DNA of 12,530 nucleotides from Rhizopus sp. PT2906 (lineage: Eukaryota; Mucoromycota; Mucoromycetes; Mucorales; Rhizopodaceae): positions 1 to 12,530 of the forward strand of contig JAMYHX010000784.1 of NCBI GenBank assembly GCA_025529335.1, in the 5' to 3' direction. Numbering within the stretch: the stretch's first letter is position 1; each line of letters starts with the position of its first letter. The notes beneath the pieces were generated by a model. It saw nothing but the letters and a program-made list of their open reading frames with translations. It made no database searches and was not told the origin of the DNA. Shown in pieces: positions 1 through 7,793 of the stretch. A program made the translations under genes and the position numbers.

Positions 1-75
1 CATGAATTTTGTTCTCATCATGGGTGTATTTATTTTCGATCACAGGCGAATTTACTTTCCGAAAAGAGTGTATAT

Positions 76-140
76 CTTTTTGTAACCGACAATTTCATTT
101 TTCTGTGACCGACAATTACTTTTTTTGTAACCGACAATAT
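76..140. repeat. Short tandem repeat, three copies of TGTRACCGACAAT
   Basis: Three near-identical 13-mers (TGTAACCGACAAT, TGTGACCGACAAT, TGTAACCGACAAT) start at 81, 105 and 126, each preceded by a T-rich stretch, with spacings of 24 and 21 nt. The array is seen directly; its function is unknown. It could be a decayed minisatellite or part of an old transposon end. Confidence 0.6.
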
Positions 141-283
141 CCATCAGTCGGACTGTAATGAATAGAAAACATTAGAAAAGCTTTAATTGTTATCACCAGA
201 TTAGGAAATATTCTCCTTGATTCGTTTTCTGTAAAACTATTCCCGCATTATACAACAAGGTACACACATGGCATAATTTAGAA

Positions 284-303
284 TACAGGATTTTAGTCTT
301 AAT
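284..303 (+). repeat. Left arm of a 20-bp perfect inverted repeat flanking the DIRS element
   Basis: TACAGGATTTTAGTCTTAAT here is the exact reverse complement of 3750-3769, on the far side of the DIRS element. Both arms have TA at the outer edge followed by CAGG, the layout of Tc1/mariner-type ends with TA target duplications. Only the perfect 20-bp match is certain; the transposon reading is inference. Confidence 0.65.
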
Positions 304-853
304 TGGTACGGTTGATTTATTTTTTTTGTGCATCCACATGAAGACTGTTGCTGTAGATGGCTATGCTTTTTAGCGGTGTCTTCAAATAAATCTTGAGAAA
401 AAGGTTTCATTTTATAAATTTTGATTTATAAAAGCCATCACTGCAACAGCTTTTTTATTTAATGTAATGTAATCGCTATTTGACCTCAATTTTTATCTTG
501 GACGCCGATTCAACCATCTTGGTTGTTCAGCTTTGTTGGGTTACATCATAAACAATAGGTAGAGGTAGTGCCTGTAGTGTTTCTCGAAAAATAATGTATT
601 TTTCAGGTCAAGGGAATAAATAATTTAAAACGCTCTCCATCTATTTCCAAACCAAAAGGCGCGTGGTGTTTGATGCTTATAGCATCGATAATACCCTCAA
701 ATCATATTTAGATGCTATCAATGTCATTTATGTTACTATCGATGTTAAGTTCGAAAGGAATAATTCTATTTAACTAGCTTTAAAAACCAAATGCAAGAAA
801 TGTTTAAACATATCAACAACCTAAATTCGAAAGTTGACGAAGACGAGACAGAG

Positions 854-932
854 GATGTGGTAATAGGCTTTCCAAGCCACGCTTTATTTTCAGTAATATA
901 TTGTCTATACCCTTTATTCCTTTCTATGTCGC
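854..932 (+). repeat. Left inverted terminal repeat of the DIRS element
   Basis: Starts GGATGTGGTAATAG and matches the reverse complement of 3601-3697 with a few substitutions. This copy lacks about 14 nt that the right copy has just after GTAATATA. A run of 27 T (937-963) follows almost directly, between this repeat and the recombinase stop codon. Confidence 0.85.
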
Positions 933-997
933 ATTGTTTTTTTTTTTTTTTTTTTTTTTTTTTCTATGATGTGGTCGTTTGGGTGTGGGAGCCCTTA

Positions 998-2125
998 TTA
1001 GAAAAATCTTCTATACCAAGGGTGGGACCTTACCACATCATCTGTCTCGTCTTCGTCAACTTTCGAATTGGGAGGCATACTTATCCCAATCGTGGTTGAC
1101 TCCGACTCGACTTCGGATGTGGTAGACTTCTGCGTAAGGTTGTTTGATGGATTAAGTACCGCTGATGCAATTGATTTTCCTGCTAGATGTTGCTGTGGAG
1201 GACGTAGATAATATCGTTCAAATGTGTCCGTACGAAGGCTCCAGTTGGTGTGTTGTTTTAGTTTTGGAACGCCAATTTCCGTCATATAAGCCTTGATGCT
1301 TGCCGCAGATCTTATTGAATGGGCTTTGAACTGCGTTGTATCTATGTCTGCAAGAGCCATAACTTCTTTCACCCAGTTGGCCACAGTCGATGGTGAAGCT
1401 GGCTTTGGGTTCTTTTCTTCGTGTTGAATGTGTGCTAGAAAAAGAGTATGATCTTCTGAAAACTGTTCTCTAATTTGTTGTGTCTTCTCACAGAAGTCCC
1501 GTAGTGTGCATACAGGGCAAATCTGCTGGTTGTCAATGCATCCTAGTTTAGATTGTTTGGCTGATCCTTCCTTGGGTGTTCTCGACAAAAGGGTCACTCC
1601 CACTGACTTGTTCGAGTCCTCTTGAAATATAAAATCAATATCGCGTCACTGTAGTCTCTCTAAATCTGAACGCGGCCTCCACACGGTGCTAAGACATAAC
1701 TGGATAATTGTTTTCTTTTGGAGAATATCCAACAATAGATCTTCACTATTTCCCCAGTTTTTTTGTAAAACGTAACCACCACGGTAGGATCCCAGACTTC
1801 GCAATACTTACGAGGTATTTCCACCTTCATGCTTTTCACTGACTTAAAAAAGTCTTGTACAAAAATATCATTTGCTAAACCCCCTGTATCTGGGTGAATC
1901 AGGTTGTAAACTGAAGCTAGATCAGATCTTATGCCGTTTAGAGGAGAACGGGAGAAGTGTTGTAAGGAAGCGAGATAGCGTATAATGTCTTGAGTATTTG
2001 CTGTCAACAGGTCCGTGTCATGGGTGGAACACCATTTTACCCAATTTTTCAATATTCATTGTATGCTCGCTGTGAAGACAATCGATTCTTGTGCCTTAAA
2101 ACGCTGATCACTTCGGGTGACAAAC
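998..2125 (-). pseudogene. DIRS tyrosine recombinase, frameshifted
   Basis: The N-terminal core-binding region runs from about 2125 (LSPEVISVL) and changes frame near 2050 into NWVKWCSTHDTDLL...IIRYLASL. A second shift falls around the A7 tract near 1752-1758, after which the box-I arginine motif WRPRSDLERL is readable at about 1683-1654. It is followed by an in-frame TGA at 1648-1646. The last long frame (1603-998) holds the PKEGSAK segment, the H-x-x-R box (HSIRSA) and the nucleophile region ending FERYYL. The R, HxxR and Y catalytic positions are therefore all visible, but in separate frames. The C-terminal codons run through the internal complementary region. In the family this enzyme integrates the circular DNA; this copy is dead. 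Confidence 0.87.
1031..1123. repeat. DIRS internal complementary region (circle-junction footprint)
   Basis: On the minus strand this segment reads as the right outer end (3688-3746, 2 differences by eye) fused through a shared AATT to the left outer end (824-863, 1 difference). This is the arrangement predicted by the rolling-circle template model for DIRS-1 elements, in which the internal region is complementary to both element extremities. It begins TACCACATC and ends GATGTGGTA, so it is itself a short inverted repeat. It also overlaps the C-terminal codons of the recombinase frame. Confidence 0.88.
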
Positions 2126-2143
2126 CCTTCTTCTTTCGGTAGT

Positions 2144-3548
2144 AACCGATAATCTCCATGCGATCAATGATATCGAACTCTGTTGTAGTTTTGATAACAC
2201 CATTGGGCTCTTCTTTGCCAGAGGTAGGATCATCGGCCACCATGCTTGCGTTGGCCATCATGGCGTGACAAGAACTGCTGAACTCACCTGGTCTGTCTTT
2301 AATTTGTGAGTTACCTTGGGGATTAACTTCCAAGATGGATTCAGAAATACTCCTTTCTTCGGCCACTGTTGTTCGAACGCATTCACTGCTGCTGCACCCG
2401 GGTCTGGATATCGGCTCCAATATGTGGGTAGCAGGTGGTTGTGATGTGCTGCGAAAGCATCGATCGTCAAATCCTTCCATCGTTTCCTGATCTGTTGAAA
2501 CCATGGCAGAGGGAGTTGCTGTTCGTATAAAGGTATCGTCTTGCGGCTGAGATCGTCTGCTGTCGTGTTCTGCATCCATGGGATGTATTGGCAAGTCAAC
2601 GTAATCTGGTTGTTGGTAAGTATCTGTCGAATCGACAATGCTAGTGCTTGCAGAATTGGTGATGCTATTCCTCCTTGCTTCATAACATACTTTATTGCTG
2701 TCCAGTTGTCGCTGTACAGTAACACATGTTTCCCTCTGCTTTGCTCTTGGCGTAACTTGATTGCAAACAAAATCGTCTTCAATTTCCTAACATTTATTGA
2801 AGCCATGGGTTCTTATTAATTCCAAACTTATTCCCCAGCCTGAGTTGGAAGCATCTACGTAAATGGTGGAGTCTGGCTTTGGCGATTCTTCCAGTTTGCT
2901 GCTGTCTGTGCGTATGGACAACTCATTTCATTTTGAACTCATCTTCAGCCACCATTCTAGTTCCCGTTGTGAATCTGGAGATAATTGGCATGGAGCTTCC
3001 CAGTTCTGTCGTTGTTAGCATAGGCTCCTGGCTAGGTCCCTTTGAAGAAGCCGTACATGTAGGAGCGCATCTCCCATCGCTGGAATCATTGCAGTAATTT
3101 TTCCAATCAAACTTGCTAACCAACGGCATGATTTCTCCGTCGGTGACTTCAACAATTGTTTGACACGACTTGTTAGTTTCTCCATCTTTGTAGTAGGGAC
3201 TGAGATAGTCATTGTCTTCCTGTTGAATTGGAAACCTAAGAAATCCTGTACCTTCTCCGGTATCAGCTTGCTTTTGGAATAATTGATGATGAATCCTAGC
3301 TTGTTCAGGTGAGTTAACGTCGTCTGAACATTCTTGTACATTTCGTCCTTCGTTCTTGCTAATAGACAAATATCATCTAAGTAGTACACTGTTCGAATGC
3401 CTTGAATTCTTAATGGTTCCATCACAAATCTCTTGAGTTTGGAGAAAACTCTCGGCGCAACACTCATGTCAAAGGGTAACGGACAGGAATTTCTCTCACA
3501 TCTGTCTCTTTCGAGCTTGAGAGATCTACTGAACTCAAGGAGCTCCAC
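2144..3548 (-). pseudogene. DIRS reverse transcriptase-RNase H polyprotein, truncated and broken
   Basis: RT remnant: about 177 codons from 3548 to 3015, including the SVAPRVFSKL motif and the catalytic YLDD box at 3383-3372. The upstream RT motifs that carry the first catalytic aspartate are absent, because an in-frame TAG lies three codons before 3548 and the 5' portion is deleted. RNase H follows: the IYVDASNSGWG motif (first catalytic Asp, codon at 2855-2853) ends at a TAG at 2789-2787, and the reading continues in another frame from 2806. There the expected catalytic Glu position is Lys (2785-2783). YSDNWTAI and the TADDLSR motif are still present. The following DIRS-type tail (FAAHHN...YWSRY...NPSW) is interrupted by a TGA at 2260-2258 and resumes as WPTQAWW. 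In the family this protein copies the element's RNA; this copy cannot be functional. Confidence 0.88.
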
Positions 3549-3600
3549 AATTTGCTAGTGTGTGAGGTCACGGACATTCATGAAATCTTAGTACCACGGT

Positions 3601-3697
3601 GCGCGGCTTAGAAAGGAATAAAAGATATAGACAATAGAAAATTTTATATTATATTACTGAAAATAAAGCGCGACTTGGAAAGTCTATTACCACATCC
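3601..3697 (-). repeat. Right inverted terminal repeat of the DIRS element (5' end in coding sense)
   Basis: Reverse complement matches 854-932 over its whole length, apart from an approximately 14-nt AT-rich insertion and scattered substitutions. It precedes the truncated RT frame by about 50 bp, so the gag and RT 5' portion are missing between this repeat and the RT remnant. Confidence 0.85.
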
Positions 3698-3746
3698 GAA
3701 GTCGAGTCGGAGTCAGCCACGATTGGGATAAGTATGCCTTCCAATT

Positions 3747-4306
3747 TCTATTAAGACTAAAATCCTGTAAATTGCTCATTTGTTCTCTTTCATCTTTGAT
3801 TTATACCCAATTATGGTAGACTATTATACACAATCTAAACGGGAAATGAATTACCAGTGAACACCAATTGTAACAAATCGAATTCAAGGTCACTTGGTTT
3901 GATATTAATTGAGAGAGAGACTCTGATTAACCCTTTTGTAGTCAAAATATTAACCATAAGGCCTTTAATAAAAGCATGCGTAGTACAAATAGCTTTATTG
4001 CCTTGATTTAAATACTTTTCATTAATAAAAACTTGGCTTAGCTGAACAAATGCGCAGAAAAAGAAAAAGTTTTCCAAGTTAGTTTATTACAGACTACATA
4101 ATTAGATCCCGTACGACTCATCTGACTGAGCCATTGTGTCCCTGGATTGTTTAATTGGCTAAAGAGACCGGATCGGAACTAATGGGTCACTATGGTTCTC
4201 CCCGATTAATTAAGGAAAGCATTTTACAAACAAGGGAATTAATTAAGGTCATGAAAAAAGCACATAGCATAATGCTACTTAATTACTCTGTTACACCTTT
4301 GCTTGG
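3747..4306. other. Intergenic region between DIRS element and secreted-protein gene
   Basis: No credible coding frame was found. Beyond the inverted-repeat arm at 3750-3769, the only patterned sequence is a direct repeat of the 11-mer ATTAATTAAGG at 4205-4215 and 4238-4248 (33 nt apart), about 60-100 bp upstream of the TATA box of the next gene. These are possible upstream regulatory elements, but nothing in the sequence identifies a factor. Confidence 0.4.
3750..3769 (-). repeat. Right arm of the 20-bp perfect inverted repeat
   Basis: Exact reverse complement of 284-303, lying only 3 nt beyond the inferred right edge of the DIRS element. If the pair are terminal repeats of one older element, the DIRS copy landed just inside its right terminus, and the pre-insertion element would have been about 0.56 kb. 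Confidence 0.65.
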
Positions 4307-4314
4307 TATATAAA
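4307..4314 (+). promoter_or_regulatory. TATA box of the secreted-protein gene
   Basis: TATATAAA lies 109 nt upstream of the ATG at 4423, followed by a pyrimidine-rich leader (TTTCTTTTTTCTCTTT, 4334-4349). The match to the TATA consensus and its spacing suit a strongly expressed gene. The transcription start is inferred. Confidence 0.6.
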
Positions 4315-4422
4315 GTCGTAGCAAATTCAATGCATTTCTTTTTTCTCTTTAAGCGTTGATCGTATATTCCCCTTTCCAATCTTTTATATATCACCCAGAG
4401 CAGGTTCTCCCTCAATACAACA

Positions 4423-5106
4423 ATGAAATCAACAAGTACTTTGGCCATTATCTTTTGTGTATTATTATCCATGGTGACAAGTCAACCATTAATACGGCCA
4501 AGAGGTTTAAAAGGATGTTACAAAAAGGCAACCCTCACAATGTACTGGATACCAAAAGAAGGCGACCCAGATATGTTAAACAATGGCAAAGTCGTCAAGC
4601 TCACTGGATCAAAGACAAAGAAATTGAAGACGACAGATGGTGATACGATTGCTAAAGTGTCCAAAGTGACTTATGAAAAATTCCAGATGGAGGGTACTGG
4701 CTTACTCAAAAATGGTGTCATGGTCAATTTGGATCATGGAGACGATACCTTCTTGAAGGTCGACCGAGGCGATCATCCTTATGGATTAGGTGGTGATGAT
4801 GATAACTCTTTGGTGCCTTGGGTCAGTGTTGCTTCAAATGATGTAAAGGTCGGTACAAAACTATACGTCAAGGAACTCGATGGTGTTAAGCTACCTGATG
4901 GCAAGACTCATAACGGCTGTGTCCGAGTAGATGACGAAGGTTGGAGTTTTGGTGGATGTCAGCTTGATTTCTTTACACTTCAGTTTACGGCTTATCAACA
5001 ATTAGAACATAAGCTACCTGACAAGGTTACTGTTGAAAAGAAAGACTGCAAGATTTTGAATTATGTGACCAAAGCTGTAAAGAATTGGGCAGTAATTGAT
5101 GATTAA
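4423..5106 (+). CDS. Secreted protein with C-terminal 3D/double-psi beta-barrel-like domain
   Basis: Intronless gene of 227 residues. Residues 1-20 form a classical signal peptide (hydrophobic LAIIFCVLLSMV, then S-Q), so the product should enter the secretory pathway; there is no second membrane segment or GPI signal. The mature part has four cysteines (32, 166, 179, 209), consistent with two disulfides. The C-terminal half has VKVGTKLYVKELDG (141-154) and then a GCVRVDDEGWSFGGCQLDFF stretch (165-184) with the spaced Asp-Gly-Gly-Asp pattern of 3D domains, named for three conserved aspartates in bacterial MltA-type lytic transglycosylases. That fold is shared with RlpA/expansin-like barrels. 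A cell-wall or glycan-related role is inference; the substrate is unknown. Upstream TATA box and overlapping AATAAA fit a genuine, probably well-expressed gene. It converges with the methyltransferase gene downstream. Confidence 0.85.
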   Translation: MKSTSTLAIIFCVLLSMVTSQPLIRPRGLKGCYKKATLTMYWIPKEGDPDMLNNGKVVKLTGSKTKKLKTTDGDTIAKVSKVTYEKFQMEGTGLLKNGVMVNLDHGDDTFLKVDRGDHPYGLGGDDDNSLVPWVSVASNDVKVGTKLYVKELDGVKLPDGKTHNGCVRVDDEGWSFGGCQLDFFTLQFTAYQQLEHKLPDKVTVEKKDCKILNYVTKAVKNWAVIDD

Positions 5107-5135
5107 ATAAATATTTTCTTTTTGCTCTTTTTATT
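5106..5135. terminator. Facing poly(A) signals of two convergent genes
   Basis: AATAAA at 5106-5111 (+) overlaps the last base of the secreted-protein stop codon. TTTATT at 5130-5135 is AATAAA on the minus strand, 56 nt beyond the methyltransferase stop. The two signals face each other in an 84-bp gap, so the two transcripts probably overlap at their 3' ends. Confidence 0.55.
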
Positions 5136-5190
5136 TAAGAAATGGTATATGTTTGTATGTGTGTCTATGTACAATAATATAAGCATATTT

Positions 5191-7088
5191 TTACAATTCT
5201 ATTTCTTCTGCCAAAGACGGAGAGGGAGCATATTCAGAGGAGGGGGTTAGTTCAGAGGGTGTGTTTAGTTGGCTGTTTAGAAGATCCATAGCCGGCGGAA
5301 GATCAATTATTTTCTTATTCAACTTTTTCCTTTTACTCTTTTTCGCTGTTTTCTTTTGTTTTCTGTTTGGCCATTCTTGCCTAAATATAATAAAATGTCG
5401 CTCACAACGAGGACATCGCTTTGGACACCAATCTGTAAACACTGCACTTGGACTCCATGTCCAGGTAGCGAGTTCATGCGTTTCAGCGCCTACTTGCTGT
5501 GGGATATCCTGTAGAGGCCGTTTACATGCAATACATGATAAATCCTTTTCTTTTTTCGCTTTCTTGATTGCATCATTCTTTTGCCTTTGTAGTTCCTCTT
5601 CTTCTTCATCAAATACGCTAGATGACACGGATGACAGATCGGATACATCGTCCAAAAACGGATCCAAATAATCAAAATCGTCAAATTCTTTCTTTTCAGT
5701 TTTCGGCGATAAGCTGACAGCTGAATCGGCTTTGGTGGATAAAGGAGGTGAATCGTGAGAGGGGTACAGGTCAGGGTTGACGACGATGGTTAGTTCATCT
5801 TGATTCTTTTCTGGTAAATATTTGGTCTCCATGACAGCTGCATTCACGAGTAGATTCAAATGAGTTGTGTCATCGCTCTTACTGTTACTTTCGTGATTGC
5901 AGATAAAGTCAATGCTCATCTTTATCTTCTTGTTCGCTTCCCCTTCTTCATCCCTGTCTTTATCCCTGTCTTCTTCTTCCAACTGGCTTACAGTACGCTT
6001 TGTTCGGCGGCTTGTTGTTATTTGAATATAGTCTATTTATATCGTCAGCATCTTTGTTATTGTTATACAAAGTTATACAAACCTTCATGTGCAACCGGAG
6101 GTTTTCTTGTTCGTGTGGGGCGTTTATTTGTTCTTGTATCCTCCCCTTCGGTTGTGGATGGGATAGTGAAATAACCCGTACCTCTTTTCTCACAGGTGAT
6201 ACATTTACACTCACAATTATTCTCCCCAAAGTAATGATTGCCGTAAAATACCGTGATTTCATCACCACACTTGATCTCCTTGACTACTTTAAATATAATC
6301 GAATTTGGACCGTGTGCAATAAACTACATGGTGATTAGACACAGTTGTTTGCCTTTTTTTTTGAAACTTACCTGACAATTCGAATCACAATCATGGTTGG
6401 CAAACCTTGCAGGACCCAAGAAAAGACAGGTGCAATTTTTTCTTGCCGACCACATGACACTAAAGTCCCTGTTACCTTTCTTTAATTCAGCATCATCCTC
6501 TGGATCAAGGGTAGCGATCATGCCGGTTAAAAACCTCATCTCATCGCCGACATGCCAATCCTTGGTAGCTACTAGACATGCCTCTACTCTTTTATCCGAG
6601 TATCTGTTCGTATCACTTACTTCATAGCCTGCGTTTGGCATGTACCTTTTTTTTTTATATACATCTTAATTACCCCGACACAACAAAAAAATTTTTCACT
6701 ACTTACATGTATAAATAACGTTTCATATGCTGAACAAATTCTTGTATCTGTTTTGGATTCTTTAGGGACAAGTAGTGTTTAAAGTAATCGATTCTATAAA
6801 GAGAAAAGGTTAGGGACCAAGTAAGATCATCTAATAAAATACTTGCTCTAGTATTTCATTAATAGCATCCACAAGTCTTGAATTTTCTAGTATGTTTTTC
6901 TGAATGATGCTCAGTATTTTTGCATTAGGTACTCTTGGTCTTCGATGTTCATCATTCATCTTGATAGTATCGAACCAAAGGTGCAAGTTATCCAAGAATA
7001 CATCAGTAAATAGATCATCGTACTTTGACAAGACTTTAAAGTCCATTAAATTATTATTAGTATTGTTGCTATGGTTGTTAATATTCAT
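5191..7088 (-). CDS. set9: SET-domain histone H4-lysine-20 methyltransferase, Set9/SUV4-20 family, five exons
   Basis: Exons (minus): 7088-6847, 6793-6707, 6645-6372, 6323-6083, 6032-5191, giving 561 residues with all phases matching. After an Asn-rich start comes the N-SUV4-20 region (LSKYDDLFTDVFLDNLHLWF), then EIDYFKHYLSLK and KRYLYMYMPNAGYEV. SET motifs follow: GPARFANHDC (187-196; NHDC 193-196) and DEITVFYGNHYFGENN (222-237), with post-SET cysteines 238, 240, 242 and 245. The family methylates histone H4 Lys20 in nucleosomes, in the nucleus. A long acidic and low-complexity tail leads to a second cysteine cluster (CIAC at 448-451, then C484, CPRCERH 488-494, EWPNRK) resembling the C-terminal module of fungal Set9 proteins, then a lysine-rich stretch that could be a nuclear localisation signal. 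Intron 1 uses GC-AG. Gene symbol assigned by family. Confidence 0.93.
6794..6846 (-). other. Probable GC-AG intron (intron 1 of the methyltransferase gene)
   Basis: The minus-strand donor reads GA|GCAAGT and the acceptor TTTATAG, with a CCCTAACC branch-point sequence; length 53 nt. The alternative GT donor 4 nt downstream (CAA|GTATTT) would put exon 2 out of frame and hit TAA after four codons. The GC donor keeps the frame and yields the family-like junction EILEIDYFKHY. GCAAGT is the usual form of GC donors. Confidence 0.75.
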
Positions 7089-7101
7089 GGGTTATTTCCA
7101 T
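7078..7101 (-). other. Short upstream ORF overlapping the methyltransferase start codon
   Basis: An ATG at 7101-7099 opens a 7-codon frame (MEITHEY) ending at 7080-7078, in a different frame and overlapping the main ATG at 7088-7086. If translated it would reduce initiation at 7088 and could favour the in-frame Met at codon 15, which lies after the Asn-rich stretch and still before the conserved domain. Presence is seen; function is inference. Confidence 0.4.
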
Positions 7102-7793
7102 TGAACTATTTTGTTTAATTGAAAGAAAGAAAAAGAGAGTGAGAAAAAAAAGAGAAAGAGAGAAGGAAAAGAAGTTGATTCATATGATGAAATATATTTA
7201 AACCCCGAGTTATACCATTTTTTTTCATCATCATTAGAGCAGCATTCTATAAATGATTGGGCCATGATGAATATAAATCATTCGGCGATTGACGCTCATC
7301 TGCTTGCGGAGGGTCCGATGATTCCGAGAGAGAGCAAGAGAGAAAGAGAGAAGAAGATGATTTACAACATAGAATATTTTTGATACACCAACTATAAACA
7401 AAGATTGTAAATAAAAGATAAACAAGTTGTCCTTTACAAAAAAGAAGAAAAAGATTGATTTATAAAAACAAATAGGTTTATGCAGACTCTCCTTGGGCAA
7501 AACGTATTAGTGTAACCATATGGTTAACGTACATATAAATGATGGTCAAAGAAAGATAAACAATCATAAATGACGCATTGTAAACATGAATGATATATTT
7601 TCCCACCTTTTATTGATAGCTTCCCTCCCCTTTTTAGTAACAACAAAATTCATTTCCAGCGTCTTTTGTTGTCTTTAAGATTTGAACCAGTAGTAAAGCA
7701 AACCTTAAAACACATGACTTGATATTATTTATTTAAAGCTCTGATTTCTTTCTTTTCTTTTTTGCTGCTTTATTCCTTTTTATTAATCTATCA
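7102..7793. promoter_or_regulatory. Divergent promoter region between the methyltransferase and HutD-fusion genes
   Basis: About 0.7 kb without a convincing gene. It has two purine-rich tracts (7123-7174 and 7328-7357), which read as CT-rich on the minus strand and probably belong to the methyltransferase leader, and a TATA-like AT block at 7191-7203. A perfect 14-bp palindrome TAACCATATGGTTA lies at 7513-7526. TATTTAAAG at 7730-7738, followed by a CT-rich leader, precedes the HutD-fusion ATG. A locally GC-richer patch (about 7283-7327) could be a transcribed leader exon, but nothing proves it. Confidence 0.4.
7513..7526. promoter_or_regulatory. Perfect 14-bp palindrome, possible dimeric factor site
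   Basis: TAACCATATGGTTA is self-complementary with a CATATG (E-box type) centre. It lies about 270 bp upstream of the HutD-fusion ATG and about 425 bp from the methyltransferase ATG. E-box centres are bound by bHLH factors in fungi; a role here is inference. Confidence 0.35.

Larger units (their letters stand above)
1..823. other. Gene-poor AT-rich region left of the DIRS element
   Basis: No supportable coding region was found on either strand: no long frame and no recognisable protein fragment. Apart from the tandem repeat near 76-140 and the inverted-repeat arm at 284-303, there is an imperfect stem (345-362 with 433-449: two 7-bp arms, CTGTTGC/GCAACAG and GATGGCT/AGCCATC, separated by an internal bulge) and a small hairpin at 672-686 (6-bp stem GATGCT/AGCATC). 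None can be given a function from sequence alone. Confidence 0.5.
824..3746 (-). mobile_element. Degenerate, internally deleted DIRS-type tyrosine-recombinase retrotransposon
   Basis: The element has the full DIRS architecture: inverted terminal repeats (854-932 and 3601-3697), unique outer ends (824-853 and 3698-3746), and an internal complementary region (1031-1123) that is the reverse complement of the two outer ends joined together. Coding order on the minus strand is RT, RNase H, a DIRS-specific C-terminal segment, then a tyrosine recombinase, as in the family. At about 2.9 kb it is shorter than the 4-6 kb usual for complete copies: no gag-like ORF is seen, and RT begins directly after the 5' repeat without its N-terminal motifs. 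Several frameshifts and stops make it non-autonomous. Ends are placed on the shared AATT at 824-827 and 3743-3746. No target-site duplication is seen, as expected for recombinase-mediated integration. Confidence 0.9.

Noticed and set aside
791..1099. Plus-strand frame across the left DIRS end
   Set aside because: It crosses the terminal repeat and encodes a poly-Phe run from the T27 tract. Its similarity to the recombinase C-terminus arises only because the left end is complementary to the internal region.
2049..2594. Long minus-strand frame overlapping the RNase H region
   Set aside because: It is mostly an out-of-frame shadow of the RNase H coding sequence; only its last roughly 24 codons (2123-2052) resemble the recombinase N-terminus, which I counted in the recombinase pseudogene.
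3835..4077. 80-codon minus-strand frame
   Set aside because: AT-rich chance frame without recognisable motifs, codon bias or promoter context.
5261..6338. Several plus-strand frames opposite the methyltransferase gene
   Set aside because: They are antisense shadows of the confirmed exons; the serine and phenylalanine runs are complements of the Glu- and Lys-rich coding sequence.
7234..7500. 88-codon minus-strand frame in the divergent promoter
   Set aside because: Composition is low-complexity (poly-Phe, SLALS repeats from GA tracts), with no family resemblance. At most it may overlap a transcribed leader.
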